The notes: a model not told the origin generated them from the letters alone. Counted from the stretch's first letter, positions 44,237 to 52,614 are shown. The stretch is 64,000 nucleotides of DNA from CAYFMP01 sp964344215 (GCA_964344215.1 CAYFMP010000006.1:1-64000); one strand, 5' to 3'. Program-made: numbers and translations.

Positions 44237-46063
44237 CTAGAGGTCGCCGTTCGACGGATCGTCCGGCGTCTCGGTGTCGGGATCGGCAAGCGGCGTCTCG
44301 GTCTTGCGGACCTTGTCGACATGGGCGCCGGGAAAGGTTTCCATCACCGCCTTGACCAGCGGATGCGCGAGCGCTTCTTCCTTGAGCAGGCGAGCACCGG
44401 CGTCGCGCTGTTCCTGGATGGTCGCCTCGCCGTCGGCCTGTGAAACGGCGATCGCCCAGCGCTGTCCCGTCGCCTCTTCCAGAAAACCGCCTAAGCGGCC
44501 GGCCAGGTCGGCCGGGGCGCCTGCGCCGGGGTTGAATTCGATCCGTCCCGGTTCGAAACGGACAAGCCGTACGTCGTTCAGAAGATGGGTGCGCAGCACG
44601 CCCTCGCGGCGCTCGTCGGCCAGCGCCAGCACGTCCTCGAAACTCTCCGGTTGGGGCGCCGGCGGTGGAATTTCGGGCGCCGCCTCGATCGGTTCGGGGC
44701 GTTCGGCCACCGGAGCCGGCACCGGACCGTCGCCGGTTCCGGTCAAGGCCGCTTCCGGCGGCGTCGGACTGGCCGGTTGGGGTGGCGTGGCCGGTTTCTC
44801 GGCCTGGGCGTCGGTGCCTTGCTGCAGTGGCGGGCCGGACGCTTCCGAGGGCGGCGACGGTGATTTCTCGTCCAAAGACCGGATCGCCTCCTCCGGCGTC
44901 GGCAATTTGGCGGTATAGGCCAGCCGCACCAGCGCCATTTCGGCCGCCTGGCGGGACTGCGGGGCGGTACGCACTTCCTGCAGACCCTTCAGCAGCATCT
45001 GCCAGGCACGCGACAAGGCGGCCATGTTGAGGCGCTTCTCCATGTCGGCGCCGCGCTTGCGCTCGATCTCCGGCACCTGCGGCGCGTCGGCCGCGCTCGG
45101 CACGATCTTGACGCGGGTCAGCCAGTGGGTGATCTCCAGCATGTCTTCGAACAGAGCGGCCGGATCGGCGCCGTCGTGGTACTGCTGGTCGAACAGCTTC
45201 AGCCCCTGCGCCACGTCGCCGGCCAGCACCGCTTCCAGCAGCATGAAGGTCTGCGAACGGTCGGCCAGCCCGAGCATGGCGCGAACCTCGTCCTCGCCGA
45301 CCGTACCGGTCGCCCGCGACAGCGCCTGGTCCAAGAGGCTCAACCCGTCGCGCACCGAACCATCGGCCGCCCTGGCGATCAGGTAGATCGCGGCTTCGTC
45401 GATGTCGGCCCCTTCCCGGGCGGCGACGTCGGCGAAGTGGCCGATCAGCGTTTCCGTATCGACCCGGCTCAAGTCGTAGCGCTGGCAGCGCGACAGCACC
45501 GTCACCGGCACCTTGCGGATTTCGGTGGTGGCGAACACGAACTTGACGTGCTCGGGCGGTTCTTCCAGCGTCTTCAAGAGCGCGTTGAAGGCGCTCTTCG
45601 ACAGCATGTGGACCTCGTCGATGATGTAGACCTTGTAGCGCGCCGAGGTCGGACGGTAGCGGACGCCTTCGATCAGCTCGCGGATGTCGTCGACGCCGGT
45701 GCGGCTGGCGGCGTCCATCTCCAGCACGTCGACGTGGCGGTCCTCGGCGATGGCGACGCAGTGCTCGCACGTCCCGCACGGATCGGTGGTCGGGCCGCCC
45801 GAGCCGTCGGCGCCGACGCAGTTGAAGGCGCGAGCGATGATGCGCGCCGTCGTCGTCTTGCCGACCCCGCGCACGCCGGTCAGGATGAAGGCATGCGCCA
45901 GCCGCCCCGACGAGAACGCGTTGGTCAGGGTGCGGACCATGGCGTCCTGGCCGATCAGTTCGGAAAACGTCTGCGGGCGGTATTTGCGGGCCAGAACCCG
46001 GTAGGCGGCGGAATTCGACTCGCGAGTCGATTCGGACGGATCGGGTCGCTCGGGCTCGGACAT
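44237..46063 (-). CDS. dnaX: DNA polymerase III subunit gamma/tau
   Basis: The 608-residue clamp-loader ATPase has Walker A GVRGVGKTTTAR, a zinc module with Cys residues in PCGTCEHC, Walker B-type IIDEVHMLS and the sensor region. A Pro/Ala-rich linker (about 400-475) precedes the tau-specific C-terminus. I see no obvious A-rich slippery site that would produce a separate gamma form. The SRP RNA gene lies just upstream. Confidence 0.96.
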   Translation of the reverse strand: MSEPERPDPSESTRESNSAAYRVLARKYRPQTFSELIGQDAMVRTLTNAFSSGRLAHAFILTGVRGVGKTTTARIIARAFNCVGADGSGGPTTDPCGTCEHCVAIAEDRHVDVLEMDAASRTGVDDIRELIEGVRYRPTSARYKVYIIDEVHMLSKSAFNALLKTLEEPPEHVKFVFATTEIRKVPVTVLSRCQRYDLSRVDTETLIGHFADVAAREGADIDEAAIYLIARAADGSVRDGLSLLDQALSRATGTVGEDEVRAMLGLADRSQTFMLLEAVLAGDVAQGLKLFDQQYHDGADPAALFEDMLEITHWLTRVKIVPSAADAPQVPEIERKRGADMEKRLNMAALSRAWQMLLKGLQEVRTAPQSRQAAEMALVRLAYTAKLPTPEEAIRSLDEKSPSPPSEASGPPLQQGTDAQAEKPATPPQPASPTPPEAALTGTGDGPVPAPVAERPEPIEAAPEIPPPAPQPESFEDVLALADERREGVLRTHLLNDVRLVRFEPGRIEFNPGAGAPADLAGRLGGFLEEATGQRWAIAVSQADGEATIQEQRDAGARLLKEEALAHPLVKAVMETFPGAHVDKVRKTETPLADPDTETPDDPSNGDL

Positions 46064-46096
46064 GGAGAAGGTTATGAGGGTCCGCTGCTTGAATAA

Positions 46097-46198
46097 GGTG
46101 GGAGACTGAACGCCGACCCAGGCCGAAACTCGTTACGGCTGCTTCCTTCCGGACCTGACCGGGTTGGCGAGGGACCTGTCCGACGCCAGTCTCCCACC
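46097..46198 (-). ncRNA. ffs: bacterial small signal recognition particle RNA (4.5S)
   Basis: On the minus strand the conserved tip GTCAGGTCCGGAAGGAAGCA is present, closed by a long imperfect hairpin; the terminal 12 bp (46097-46108 with 46187-46198) pair perfectly. The RNA forms the SRP with Ffh and targets membrane proteins. ffs directly upstream of dnaX is a common arrangement. A TATAGT -10 box lies just beyond the 5' end, so true ends may differ by a few bases. Confidence 0.94.
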
Positions 46199-46201
46199 CC
46201 C

Positions 46202-46207
46202 ACTATA
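46202..46207 (-). promoter_or_regulatory. -10 element of ffs
   Basis: TATAGT on the minus strand sits immediately upstream of the SRP RNA 5' end. No good -35 element is visible at the usual distance. Confidence 0.5.
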
Positions 46208-46271
46208 CCACGCCCGCCCGGCGACTCCACCCGTTCGAATTCCTAATTTCCGGCGGCGGCGCAATAACACG

Positions 46272-46300
46272 TTTTGCAAGAATTCATATTACAATATACT
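46272..46300 (+). promoter_or_regulatory. candidate promoter of the triple-repeat protein gene
   Basis: A TATACT box lies 45 bases before the start codon in AT-rich DNA; TTTTGC is 17 bases further upstream. The -10 match is good, the -35 poor. Confidence 0.35.
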
Positions 46301-46344
46301 CCTATTTCAGTATAACCTCTGATCTGGATGCCTGAACTGTTTCA

Positions 46345-47958
46345 ATGGGTTACGATTTTCATAAACTCAAGACCATCCGGTGTTTCGATGCGGTCACCAT
46401 CCGTGTTCCGGAACGTTGGGACTGTGGCCCCGATCACAAGCTTGAAGACCACTGGAGCTGTTACAAGGACGGCGAGGAATCCGGCACTCTGTGGATCCTT
46501 GTCGAACGCTTCCTCCTTTCCGAAGACGCACCCAATGATCCCGAATTCGATCATCGAACAATTACGCTTGGCATTATCGAAGAACAGAGGAAGGAGTTCG
46601 GTCCATTCTTGAGAGATGAGTTCTCCGAAATCGAAGACGGGTTCCTTCTGTACCGGGAGTTCGAAGGCGAAAACGGCGGCGAGAATCTTCGATACTTTCG
46701 ATACAACTACCATCTCTGCCGCGAGAACGAGATCGCCTACGTCGATTTCAATTTCGTGCTTCCCGTTTCGGTTATCGACGACCCCGAGATTCGAGAGTTG
46801 ATCGAGATCGTCGACAGGGAAGTTCGCTCCGCGACCATCGACCCTTTCTCCGATCATACGGACGAATCGGTGGCGAACATCGAGCAGACTCTCGAACATC
46901 ACAGATTGCGCGTCGCCGAACCGTGGCCGGGATCGACCGTTCGCGTTCCCGCGGACTGGGACAGCCGGCGCAACAGCGACAGCGAATGGTGGGCCGGCGA
47001 TCCCCGAAGCTCGATTTCGTTCTATTTCAAAAGAGACCAGCTCGCGCCACCGGAAGACATCAGCCCGGACGACAATCTCGTTCGCATTTCGGCCGAGCGA
47101 TGTGAGAGAACGATCGTCGGGTTTCTCGAGGACATCGGAACAGTGGGCCCAATCTCATTCGAGCATTCTTTGAACGGCCGAATCGTCCATGCTGTCGTCG
47201 ACCACGAGGAGGGCGATCGCCACATCCGAACCTTTCGTTCGTACGTGATCACCGGGATGACCGATGGAGCCGCCCTGCAGACCCTGACGCTCTCGGTAAT
47301 TCGGGAGCGGGCGGAGAACCCGCCGGTTCGCGAGTTGGTCGACCTCTATCGGGACGAGGCGCGGGCCTTGAAAATCGGTTCCGATTGGAATGCCGAAGAA
47401 GGTTTCGCGTGGCTAAAACAAATGAACTTCGACGGCCGCGTTGTTCTGAACGTGCCCGTGTTCATGCAGGCGAAACCTGATGAAGACGACCTAGACAGCT
47501 GGTATTGCTACTTCCAAACGGACTCCGTCGACGCCTCGATGTGGGTGCTGATTCAGGAGATCGGTTTTTTCGACGAAGAGGATGGTGAACCCATTTCCGT
47601 TCGTGAAGGGATCTACGAGGAGGTTCTCGAGAATGTCCTAGACCAATTTCTCGATGAGCCGCCCCCGGAAAGGGTGATGAGTCGCGTTCCTGGCGGCGTA
47701 CTTTCCTTTGAGACCTATGACGACACCGAACCGATGGAAACCGCCGACCTCGAAGACACGAACACCGAGGAATTTCGGCCGCTTCGCAACCTCCTCTGGA
47801 ATCGCGCTTATTTCGGCGACGGATATGCCCGCATCGCGCGTTTCTTATTGATGCTGCCTTTCGACCGCGCCGACGAGGAACCGCTTCCCGAACTGGTGAG
47901 AGTCATGGAAAGGGAGATACGCCGGGCGGACTTCCCCGAGCGACCTATGGCCGAGTAA
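46345..47958 (+). CDS. unknown protein with three internal repeats
   Basis: The 537-residue, acidic, soluble protein has no signal peptide or membrane segment. Three related blocks can be seen: about residues 5-175, 185-350 and 355-530. Each begins with a strand-rich segment (e.g. AVTIRVPERWD, TVRVPADWD, VVLNVPVFMQ) followed by a W-x-C/F-rich part with SCYKDG, ISFYFK or YCYFQTD. I recognise no known fold or catalytic motif. It begins an accessory-looking region and is transcribed toward the truncated gene end at 47992. Confidence 0.7.
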   Translation: MGYDFHKLKTIRCFDAVTIRVPERWDCGPDHKLEDHWSCYKDGEESGTLWILVERFLLSEDAPNDPEFDHRTITLGIIEEQRKEFGPFLRDEFSEIEDGFLLYREFEGENGGENLRYFRYNYHLCRENEIAYVDFNFVLPVSVIDDPEIRELIEIVDREVRSATIDPFSDHTDESVANIEQTLEHHRLRVAEPWPGSTVRVPADWDSRRNSDSEWWAGDPRSSISFYFKRDQLAPPEDISPDDNLVRISAERCERTIVGFLEDIGTVGPISFEHSLNGRIVHAVVDHEEGDRHIRTFRSYVITGMTDGAALQTLTLSVIRERAENPPVRELVDLYRDEARALKIGSDWNAEEGFAWLKQMNFDGRVVLNVPVFMQAKPDEDDLDSWYCYFQTDSVDASMWVLIQEIGFFDEEDGEPISVREGIYEEVLENVLDQFLDEPPPERVMSRVPGGVLSFETYDDTEPMETADLEDTNTEEFRPLRNLLWNRAYFGDGYARIARFLLMLPFDRADEEPLPELVRVMEREIRRADFPERPMAE

Positions 47959-47989
47959 GGCTCAGAGGTAAATTGGGGTCGCGGGCGTC

Positions 47990-48112
47990 CCCTACTGGTA
48001 CTGGGTCTTGTGCCATTCCTGGACGATGATGACGCCGTTGGCGCCCGACGAGAACAGCAGCGGTATCCGGGTACGGGTGTCCTCGAACTCATAACGGCCG
48101 TCGATGTCGGTG
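47990..48112 (-). pseudogene. truncated duplicate of the 3' end of the lipoprotein gene at 50838
   Basis: These 123 bases match 50836-50958 with about six substitutions, including the in-frame stop codon. Only the last ~40 codons are present, with no start or ribosome site, so it is a dead fragment. Together with the intact copy it brackets the peptidoglycan-binding/nuclease-like locus, indicating duplication or recombination. Confidence 0.82.
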
Positions 48113-48131
48113 TACAAGCGAGCTCACCATC

Positions 48132-48196
48132 CGGCACGGACGCGCCAAAGGGCCAGTCCACGCGTTTCGAACGACGAATTATTCGGGAGTGTTGTC
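48132..48196. repeat. diverged leader repeat, copy 1
   Basis: This segment aligns with 50489-50554 at roughly three-quarters identity over 65 bases and ends in an identical TTCGGGAGTGTTGTC. Copy 2 lies in the leader of the peptidoglycan-binding gene. Copy 1 lies beyond the end of the partner gene, with no gene after it, and so may be the remains of a second such locus. Confidence 0.6.
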
Positions 48197-48213
48197 GTCC
48201 CACAGAATATGGA

Positions 48214-48870
48214 TCAGGGAGCGCGGTCGATCACCTCATACTCGACCCGCGGTCCAGTCGGCTCAAGGGGCAGGCGGTCGTCCCACAGCGAATCGTCATA
48301 GTACTTGTTCAGTTCGATCTCTTCCGCTGGGTCGACGAGGACTCCGGGACCTAGGCCCCGGCGCTCAGATCCGCCCGCCTGCGACCACCGGCAGGCCTCC
48401 AAACCAGCCCCGGTTTGCCTCCGTGAGACCTTGTTGACGAGGCGGAGAAGTTTCATGGCGAAAGGCTTCGTTTCCGGATCGCGTTTTGGGTAGGCCACCC
48501 CGAGCTTCCCCTCTCCCAGAAGAGGTGGGTCGAACGCCCATTTTTTGGCTGGATCAAGCCACAACCACTCCGACCTCTTCAGGTCAAGACGAACCCATGG
48601 ACGCACGAGTTGGCGTTGCATTTCCACGTTGATGTGCCATACGCCTTCCTGTCCGGGAGCGGGAAGGGAGACGGAGGCATAACGTGTCGGCGCATGTGTG
48701 AGATTCGGGACCGGAACGGTGCGCTCCGTAATGCTGGCGCTTTGTTCCCCGAAGAAAAGAGCGCCGGGAGAGAACTCACGTAAAACCCGACTGAAAGCAA
48801 GTTCGTCCCTTTCGGACAAGATAATCCATCGCGACCTGAAATAGGCACTTCGCTCTTTGTATGACACCAT
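48214..48870 (-). CDS. unknown protein, possible immunity/partner of the preceding gene
   Basis: The 218-residue protein is soluble, without a signal peptide, and rich in Trp and charged residues (GVWHINVEMQRQL, RSEWLWLDPAKKW). No family is recognised. Its ATG directly abuts a perfect 13-bp-arm palindrome (48871-48898) and it lies 40 bases after the gene with a nuclease-like C-terminus, on the same strand. That arrangement is typical of toxin-immunity pairs, but the assignment is inference only. Confidence 0.6.
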   Translation of the reverse strand: MVSYKERSAYFRSRWIILSERDELAFSRVLREFSPGALFFGEQSASITERTVPVPNLTHAPTRYASVSLPAPGQEGVWHINVEMQRQLVRPWVRLDLKRSEWLWLDPAKKWAFDPPLLGEGKLGVAYPKRDPETKPFAMKLLRLVNKVSRRQTGAGLEACRWSQAGGSERRGLGPGVLVDPAEEIELNKYYDDSLWDDRLPLEPTGPRVEYEVIDRAP

Positions 48871-48898
48871 GCCACAACCGTAAGTTTACGGTTGTGGC
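48871..48898. repeat. perfect palindrome between the two accessory genes
   Basis: GCCACAACCGTAA and its exact reverse complement are separated by only two bases. Folded as RNA it gives a stem of about 10 bp with an 8-base loop. On the minus strand no T-run follows; the next gene's ATG comes immediately. It could be an operator, or a hairpin limiting translation or transcription of the downstream gene. Confidence 0.7.
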
Positions 48899-48910
48899 GG
48901 GTCAAGGCGG

Positions 48911-50419
48911 TCACTTCGGCATCATCCAGTCTTTTCCGATCAGGACAATATGGTGAACCTCGCCTTCTTGGCGTCGCGCTTCCAGACCACGATAGCCGCG
49001 CAAGGCATTGTCCAGTTCGTGCTGTTTCGGCTTGCCGTTTCGATCGACATCGACGGTCTGGACGTGGATGAATGTCTTTCCGTCGGGCGAGACGAAGGTC
49101 ATATCTGTACGGATCGAGCCAGCCCGGCCATCGCCTGTTTTTCGACCGGGCAACGGAAAGGCGTGAGCGGGCCCGGCTATGTAGTACTCGGTCATTTCCG
49201 CTCCGGTCTTCCGATCCCGACCGCCGGCGATGTGCCTCCAGCCCGGATTCGCATCGAGGATGTCGTCCCGAACACTGTCCAGGTGTTTCTTCGTTCGCGG
49301 ATTACCCTTGCTTTCAAGTATTGTGGAGTCGAACTCCCCGGGTTCCAGCGACGGATGAATAAAGATAGTCGGCTTCTCGACGTCCGGTATGGGCCGCGAG
49401 AGGTCGGGAAGTTCGACCGGTGTTGCCGGAAACTCGGTCTTTGTGGGCGGGCGGTCTTCGTCGCGTGGCGGTTCCGAGGGCGGTGTCGGCGGCGACGGCG
49501 GCGCGATGTCGGTGCGCGGGCGGGCGGCGCCGGGCTCGGGCGGGGTTGGCGTCTCGTCGACTTGGTGGCCCTGCCTTCGCATTTGCTGGCGGATCAGTTC
49601 CTGGGCGGCGATGCCGGTGCCGACGGCGGCCGCGGCGCCGCCGAGCCCGAGCGGGTTCTCCATCGCCCCTTCGGTGAAGCCGGAGCCGCCGCCGGGGCGG
49701 GGTTTGCGGGCCATCGCCAGTTGTGTTTTCCCGCCATCGGTCCTAGTGCCGGTCTCGGCGCTGTCGCCGCGATGGGCCCGCACTTTCGGGGCGATCGCCT
49801 TGTCGAGTGCCCGTTCGGTCTCGCCGCCGGGACGGAGCCAGCCGTCGGGCTTGACGCCGGCCGCCCGCTGGAAGGCGCGGACGGCTTCGAACAGTCCGTC
49901 GTCGGGACGATTGGCGGCGACGGCTTTGTCGCCCGGGAGGTGGCCGGCCCAGGCCAGGGCGCGCTTCAGCGCCAACAGGTCGCGCGGCCGGTTGGCGCGG
50001 CCGGCGCCGATGCCGGCGCCGATGCCGAAGGTGGCCGGTCGCGGCGACGGCCGGGCGACGGTGGTGAAGACGCCTTGAGGGATCGGATCGCGGCGGCGGT
50101 CCGACCGGCGGCGGCGGTCCCACTCGCCCTCGACGATGCTACGGCGTCTTTGCGGCGTTCGTTCGTCGAGGGCGCGGCCGAGAGCGGTGATGGTCGGCCC
50201 GCCGGGCTTGGCGACGCCGTCCTCACGGAGGCCGCTGCGGCGCTGGAAGGCCTTGATGCCGTCGATCAGCGGCATGTCGGGGTAGCGGGTCAGGCCATAG
50301 CGTTTCGGCGAGTCGTAGAGGCCCAGGGAATGCAGGGCCTGCTTGGTCTTCAGCACGTCGTCCTCGTCCATCGTATAGGCGAGGCCCAACGGGCGCTTCA
50401 GTCGGAAGGGGCGCAACAT
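48911..50419 (-). CDS. peptidoglycan-binding protein with nuclease-like C-terminal domain
   Basis: The 502-residue protein has two PG_binding_1-type domains (about 20-85 and 147-215, each with an FQRRSG- or FQRAAG-type core). A Pro-rich linker (about 280-345) follows, with a short Gly/Ala hydrophobic stretch near 260. The C-terminal ~150 residues look like a compact alpha/beta domain, with IRTDMTF then HVQTVD, reminiscent of a PD-(D/E)xK core with Gln replacing the usual Lys. No signal peptide is visible. Cell-wall-binding domain, flexible linker, enzyme-like end and a downstream partner gene is the layout of a polymorphic toxin. The nuclease reading is tentative. Confidence 0.68.
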   Translation of the reverse strand: MLRPFRLKRPLGLAYTMDEDDVLKTKQALHSLGLYDSPKRYGLTRYPDMPLIDGIKAFQRRSGLREDGVAKPGGPTITALGRALDERTPQRRRSIVEGEWDRRRRSDRRRDPIPQGVFTTVARPSPRPATFGIGAGIGAGRANRPRDLLALKRALAWAGHLPGDKAVAANRPDDGLFEAVRAFQRAAGVKPDGWLRPGGETERALDKAIAPKVRAHRGDSAETGTRTDGGKTQLAMARKPRPGGGSGFTEGAMENPLGLGGAAAAVGTGIAAQELIRQQMRRQGHQVDETPTPPEPGAARPRTDIAPPSPPTPPSEPPRDEDRPPTKTEFPATPVELPDLSRPIPDVEKPTIFIHPSLEPGEFDSTILESKGNPRTKKHLDSVRDDILDANPGWRHIAGGRDRKTGAEMTEYYIAGPAHAFPLPGRKTGDGRAGSIRTDMTFVSPDGKTFIHVQTVDVDRNGKPKQHELDNALRGYRGLEARRQEGEVHHIVLIGKDWMMPK

Positions 50420-50488
50420 GAGTATCTCCTGGCGCCCGGGCGCGGCACCCGCCCGTCAAGGCGAAGGCGCGCACGTGGGCGCTCTGTC

Positions 50489-50554
50489 CGGCGCGGACGC
50501 ACCACGAGGGCCGCGTCGCGCGGTTAAAACAATGGGTTGTTCGGGAGTGTTGTC
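50489..50554. repeat. diverged leader repeat, copy 2
   Basis: This is the counterpart of 48132-48196, ending in TTCGGGAGTGTTGTC. It lies in the probable untranslated leader of the peptidoglycan-binding gene, between its promoter and start codon. Confidence 0.6.
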
Positions 50555-50617
50555 CGCTTTCGGTTGTCCCGGCCGGTCTACGCCGAACCGAGGCCGCACG
50601 GGCACTCGATCATGGTT

Positions 50618-50646
50618 TGTATATGATAGAATTCATGAAATGTCAA
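50618..50646 (-). promoter_or_regulatory. strong sigma-70-type promoter of the peptidoglycan-binding gene
   Basis: On the minus strand TTGACA and TATACA are separated by exactly 17 bases. Transcription would begin near 50611 and run through a leader of about 190 bases to the start at 50419. This is one of the best consensus promoters in the window. Confidence 0.7.
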
Positions 50647-50837
50647 GAAAAATATCATAATTCCACGAAAATAAGAATAACAGCCGACAAACGCTTGAAA
50701 TCGAACCGGTTTTCGGGCGGGCGGCGAGCGGGGAACCGGGGTTCGGCAGCCGTGCGGCCTCAACCACGGATGCACGCATCCGGGCCGTGAAAACGGGACA
50801 GGCTTTCCAATCGCCGCCCTCGATGCCCGCCTCCTCC

Positions 50838-51443
50838 CTACTGGTACTGGGTCTTGTGCCATTCCTGGACGATGATGACGCCGTTGGCGCCCGACGAGAA
50901 CAGCAGCGGTATCCGGGTACGGGCGTCCTCAAACTCGTAGCGGCCGTCGATGGCGGCGACCATGCGAAGCTCGGCGGTCTGGCGGGCCGGCACCCGGAGC
51001 CGGGCGATGCAGGTATCGTCCTGGCGCTCGCCGTCGATGGTGATGCGGATCACCGCCATGTTCCTGAAGAACTCCTTGGCCGTGAAGTAGTGGTCTTTGT
51101 CGTCGCGGTTGCGGATGCGGAAGACGTAGGGCCAGCCCTGTTTCATCTGCACGATCATCGGCTCGAACTCGCCGTGGCGGATGCGCATGTTGACCTCCGG
51201 CACCCGCGTCCAGTTGACCTTGCGCAGTGCCTTCTTCGAAACTTGCGCGCATTCGTCGGGGTCGAACGGCGACAGGGCAGCGAAATCGGGCAGCGAGGGC
51301 AGCGACGGCAGGCTCGGCCACGCCGGCATCGATTCGAGGAACGACGAGCCGAACCCGAAGCCCGACGAGCCGCAGGCCGACAACCCCAGCAGGGCCGCCG
51401 CCGCCGCTACGCCGCGCAGGGCACGCTGGGTCCGCGCCTTCAT
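50838..51443 (-). CDS. lipoprotein with cupredoxin-like domain
   Basis: The 201-residue protein begins with a lipoprotein signal and lipobox LSAC, then a Ser/Pro-rich low-complexity stretch and a beta-rich domain (about 85-200). Segments such as NMRIRHGEFEPMIVQMKQG and FRIRNRDDKDHYFTAKEFF recall cupredoxin-like proteins; one His lies in DHYF, but a full copper site is not evident. It is upstream of and co-oriented with the peptidoglycan-binding gene but has its own unit. Its 3' end is duplicated at 47990. Confidence 0.7.
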   Translation of the reverse strand: MKARTQRALRGVAAAAALLGLSACGSSGFGFGSSFLESMPAWPSLPSLPSLPDFAALSPFDPDECAQVSKKALRKVNWTRVPEVNMRIRHGEFEPMIVQMKQGWPYVFRIRNRDDKDHYFTAKEFFRNMAVIRITIDGERQDDTCIARLRVPARQTAELRMVAAIDGRYEFEDARTRIPLLFSSGANGVIIVQEWHKTQYQ

Positions 51444-51642
51444 GGTGCGCCTCCTCCCGTCAAAGCCTCAAGCCCCGCCCGCGGCTGGGTCCGCCGAACG
51501 GAGGTGAGGCACAATACCACAAAATCTGGGGTTTTGAGCCAAAAAACGCACAATATGGTGGAAAACTCGGGTTTTCCGACCATGTTTCGACAACCGTTCG
51601 CCCGCCGTTGTTCCTCAGCGATTCCTGTGTCAGGCTGGCGGC

Positions 51643-52614
51643 ATGGCGCATGGACTGAAATACACCGGCAACGGGCTCGACCGGGCGTCGGCCGAACGCC
51701 GCGACCCGGCCTGGGTCGCCGCCCGGCTGGCCGCCGCCGACACCCGCATCGTGCCGGTGTGGCGGAGCCGCAACCTGATCGCCGGCTTAGACGACGATCC
51801 GGCGGCACCGCGGGCCACCTTCGTCGACGGCAGCGACGCCGCCGGCCGCCTGATCGAAGCGGCCGACGAGCTGGTGCTGCTCGGCCTCGACGGCGGCACC
51901 GCTTATTTCGCGACCGACCTGTCCGAGTTCGAGGAGCCGGAAGCCGCCGTCCTGGCGGCGGACACCGGCGGCGCCTTCGTCGACCTGCGCCAGGCCGGCA
52001 GCCTGATGTCTCGGGCCGAAGCGGCGCTGAGCGCGTACGCCCGCGGCATGATGCACTGGCACCGCCGGCACCGCTTCTGCGGCGTCTGCGGCCGCCCGAC
52101 GCAAAGCCGCCACGGCGGGCACTTGCGGGTTTGCGACGCACCAGACGGCGGCCACGAGACCTTCCCGCGCACCGATCCGGCCGTCATCATGCTGATCCAC
52201 CACCAGCCGACCGGCAGCGGCCCGCCGCTCTGCCTGCTCGGCCGCCATAACAGGTGGGCGCCCGGCAACTATTCGACCCTGGCCGGATTCGTCGAACCGG
52301 GTGAGAGCCTGGAGGAGACGGTGGCGCGCGAGGTCTGGGAGGAAGCCGGCGTCCGGGTCGACGAAGTTCGCTACCGGGCCTCGCAACCGTGGCCGTTTCC
52401 GTCGTCGCTGATGCTCGGATTCTGGGGCCGAGCCGAGACCACCGACATCGCCGTCGACGGCGAGGAGTTGGAGGACGCCCAGTGGTTCACGGCGGGCGAG
52501 GTTCGCGGTTTCGGCGAATGGGGGCAGTCGTCGGAGGGCTCGAAGTGCCTACCGCGCCGAGATTCGATCTCGCGCTGGCTGATCGACACCTGGCTCGACG
52601 AGGTCGGCGCGTGA
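51643..52614 (+). CDS. nudC: NADH pyrophosphatase NudC
   Basis: The 323-residue Nudix enzyme cleaves NADH and can remove NAD caps from RNA. The Nudix box is intact (GFVEPGESLEETVAREVWEEAG) near residue 212, followed by the NudC signature SQPWPFPSSLM. The zinc ribbon is atypical: Cys-x2-Cys (FCGVCG) and a third Cys (RVCD) are present but the fourth Cys is missing, perhaps replaced by a nearby His. The next gene overlaps its stop by 4 bases. Confidence 0.93.
   Translation: MAHGLKYTGNGLDRASAERRDPAWVAARLAAADTRIVPVWRSRNLIAGLDDDPAAPRATFVDGSDAAGRLIEAADELVLLGLDGGTAYFATDLSEFEEPEAAVLAADTGGAFVDLRQAGSLMSRAEAALSAYARGMMHWHRRHRFCGVCGRPTQSRHGGHLRVCDAPDGGHETFPRTDPAVIMLIHHQPTGSGPPLCLLGRHNRWAPGNYSTLAGFVEPGESLEETVAREVWEEAGVRVDEVRYRASQPWPFPSSLMLGFWGRAETTDIAVDGEELEDAQWFTAGEVRGFGEWGQSSEGSKCLPRRDSISRWLIDTWLDEVGA

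Larger units (their letters stand above)
50420..50837. other. intergenic region with promoter, leader repeat and AT-rich block
   Basis: The 418 bases hold no gene I can support. From the peptidoglycan-binding gene outward they contain the repeat at 50489-50554, the strong minus-strand promoter at 50618-50646 and an AT-rich block to about 50695; GC-rich DNA then runs to the lipoprotein stop. Confidence 0.6.

Noticed and set aside
50578..50862. 94-residue minus-strand frame across the AT-rich promoter region
   Set aside because: It covers the strong promoter and leader, has no ribosome site and no recognisable features.
51560..51577. Hairpin GGAAAAC-TCGG-GTTTTCC as a terminator
   Set aside because: No T-run follows on either strand and it lies upstream of both divergent genes, so it is at most a regulatory repeat.
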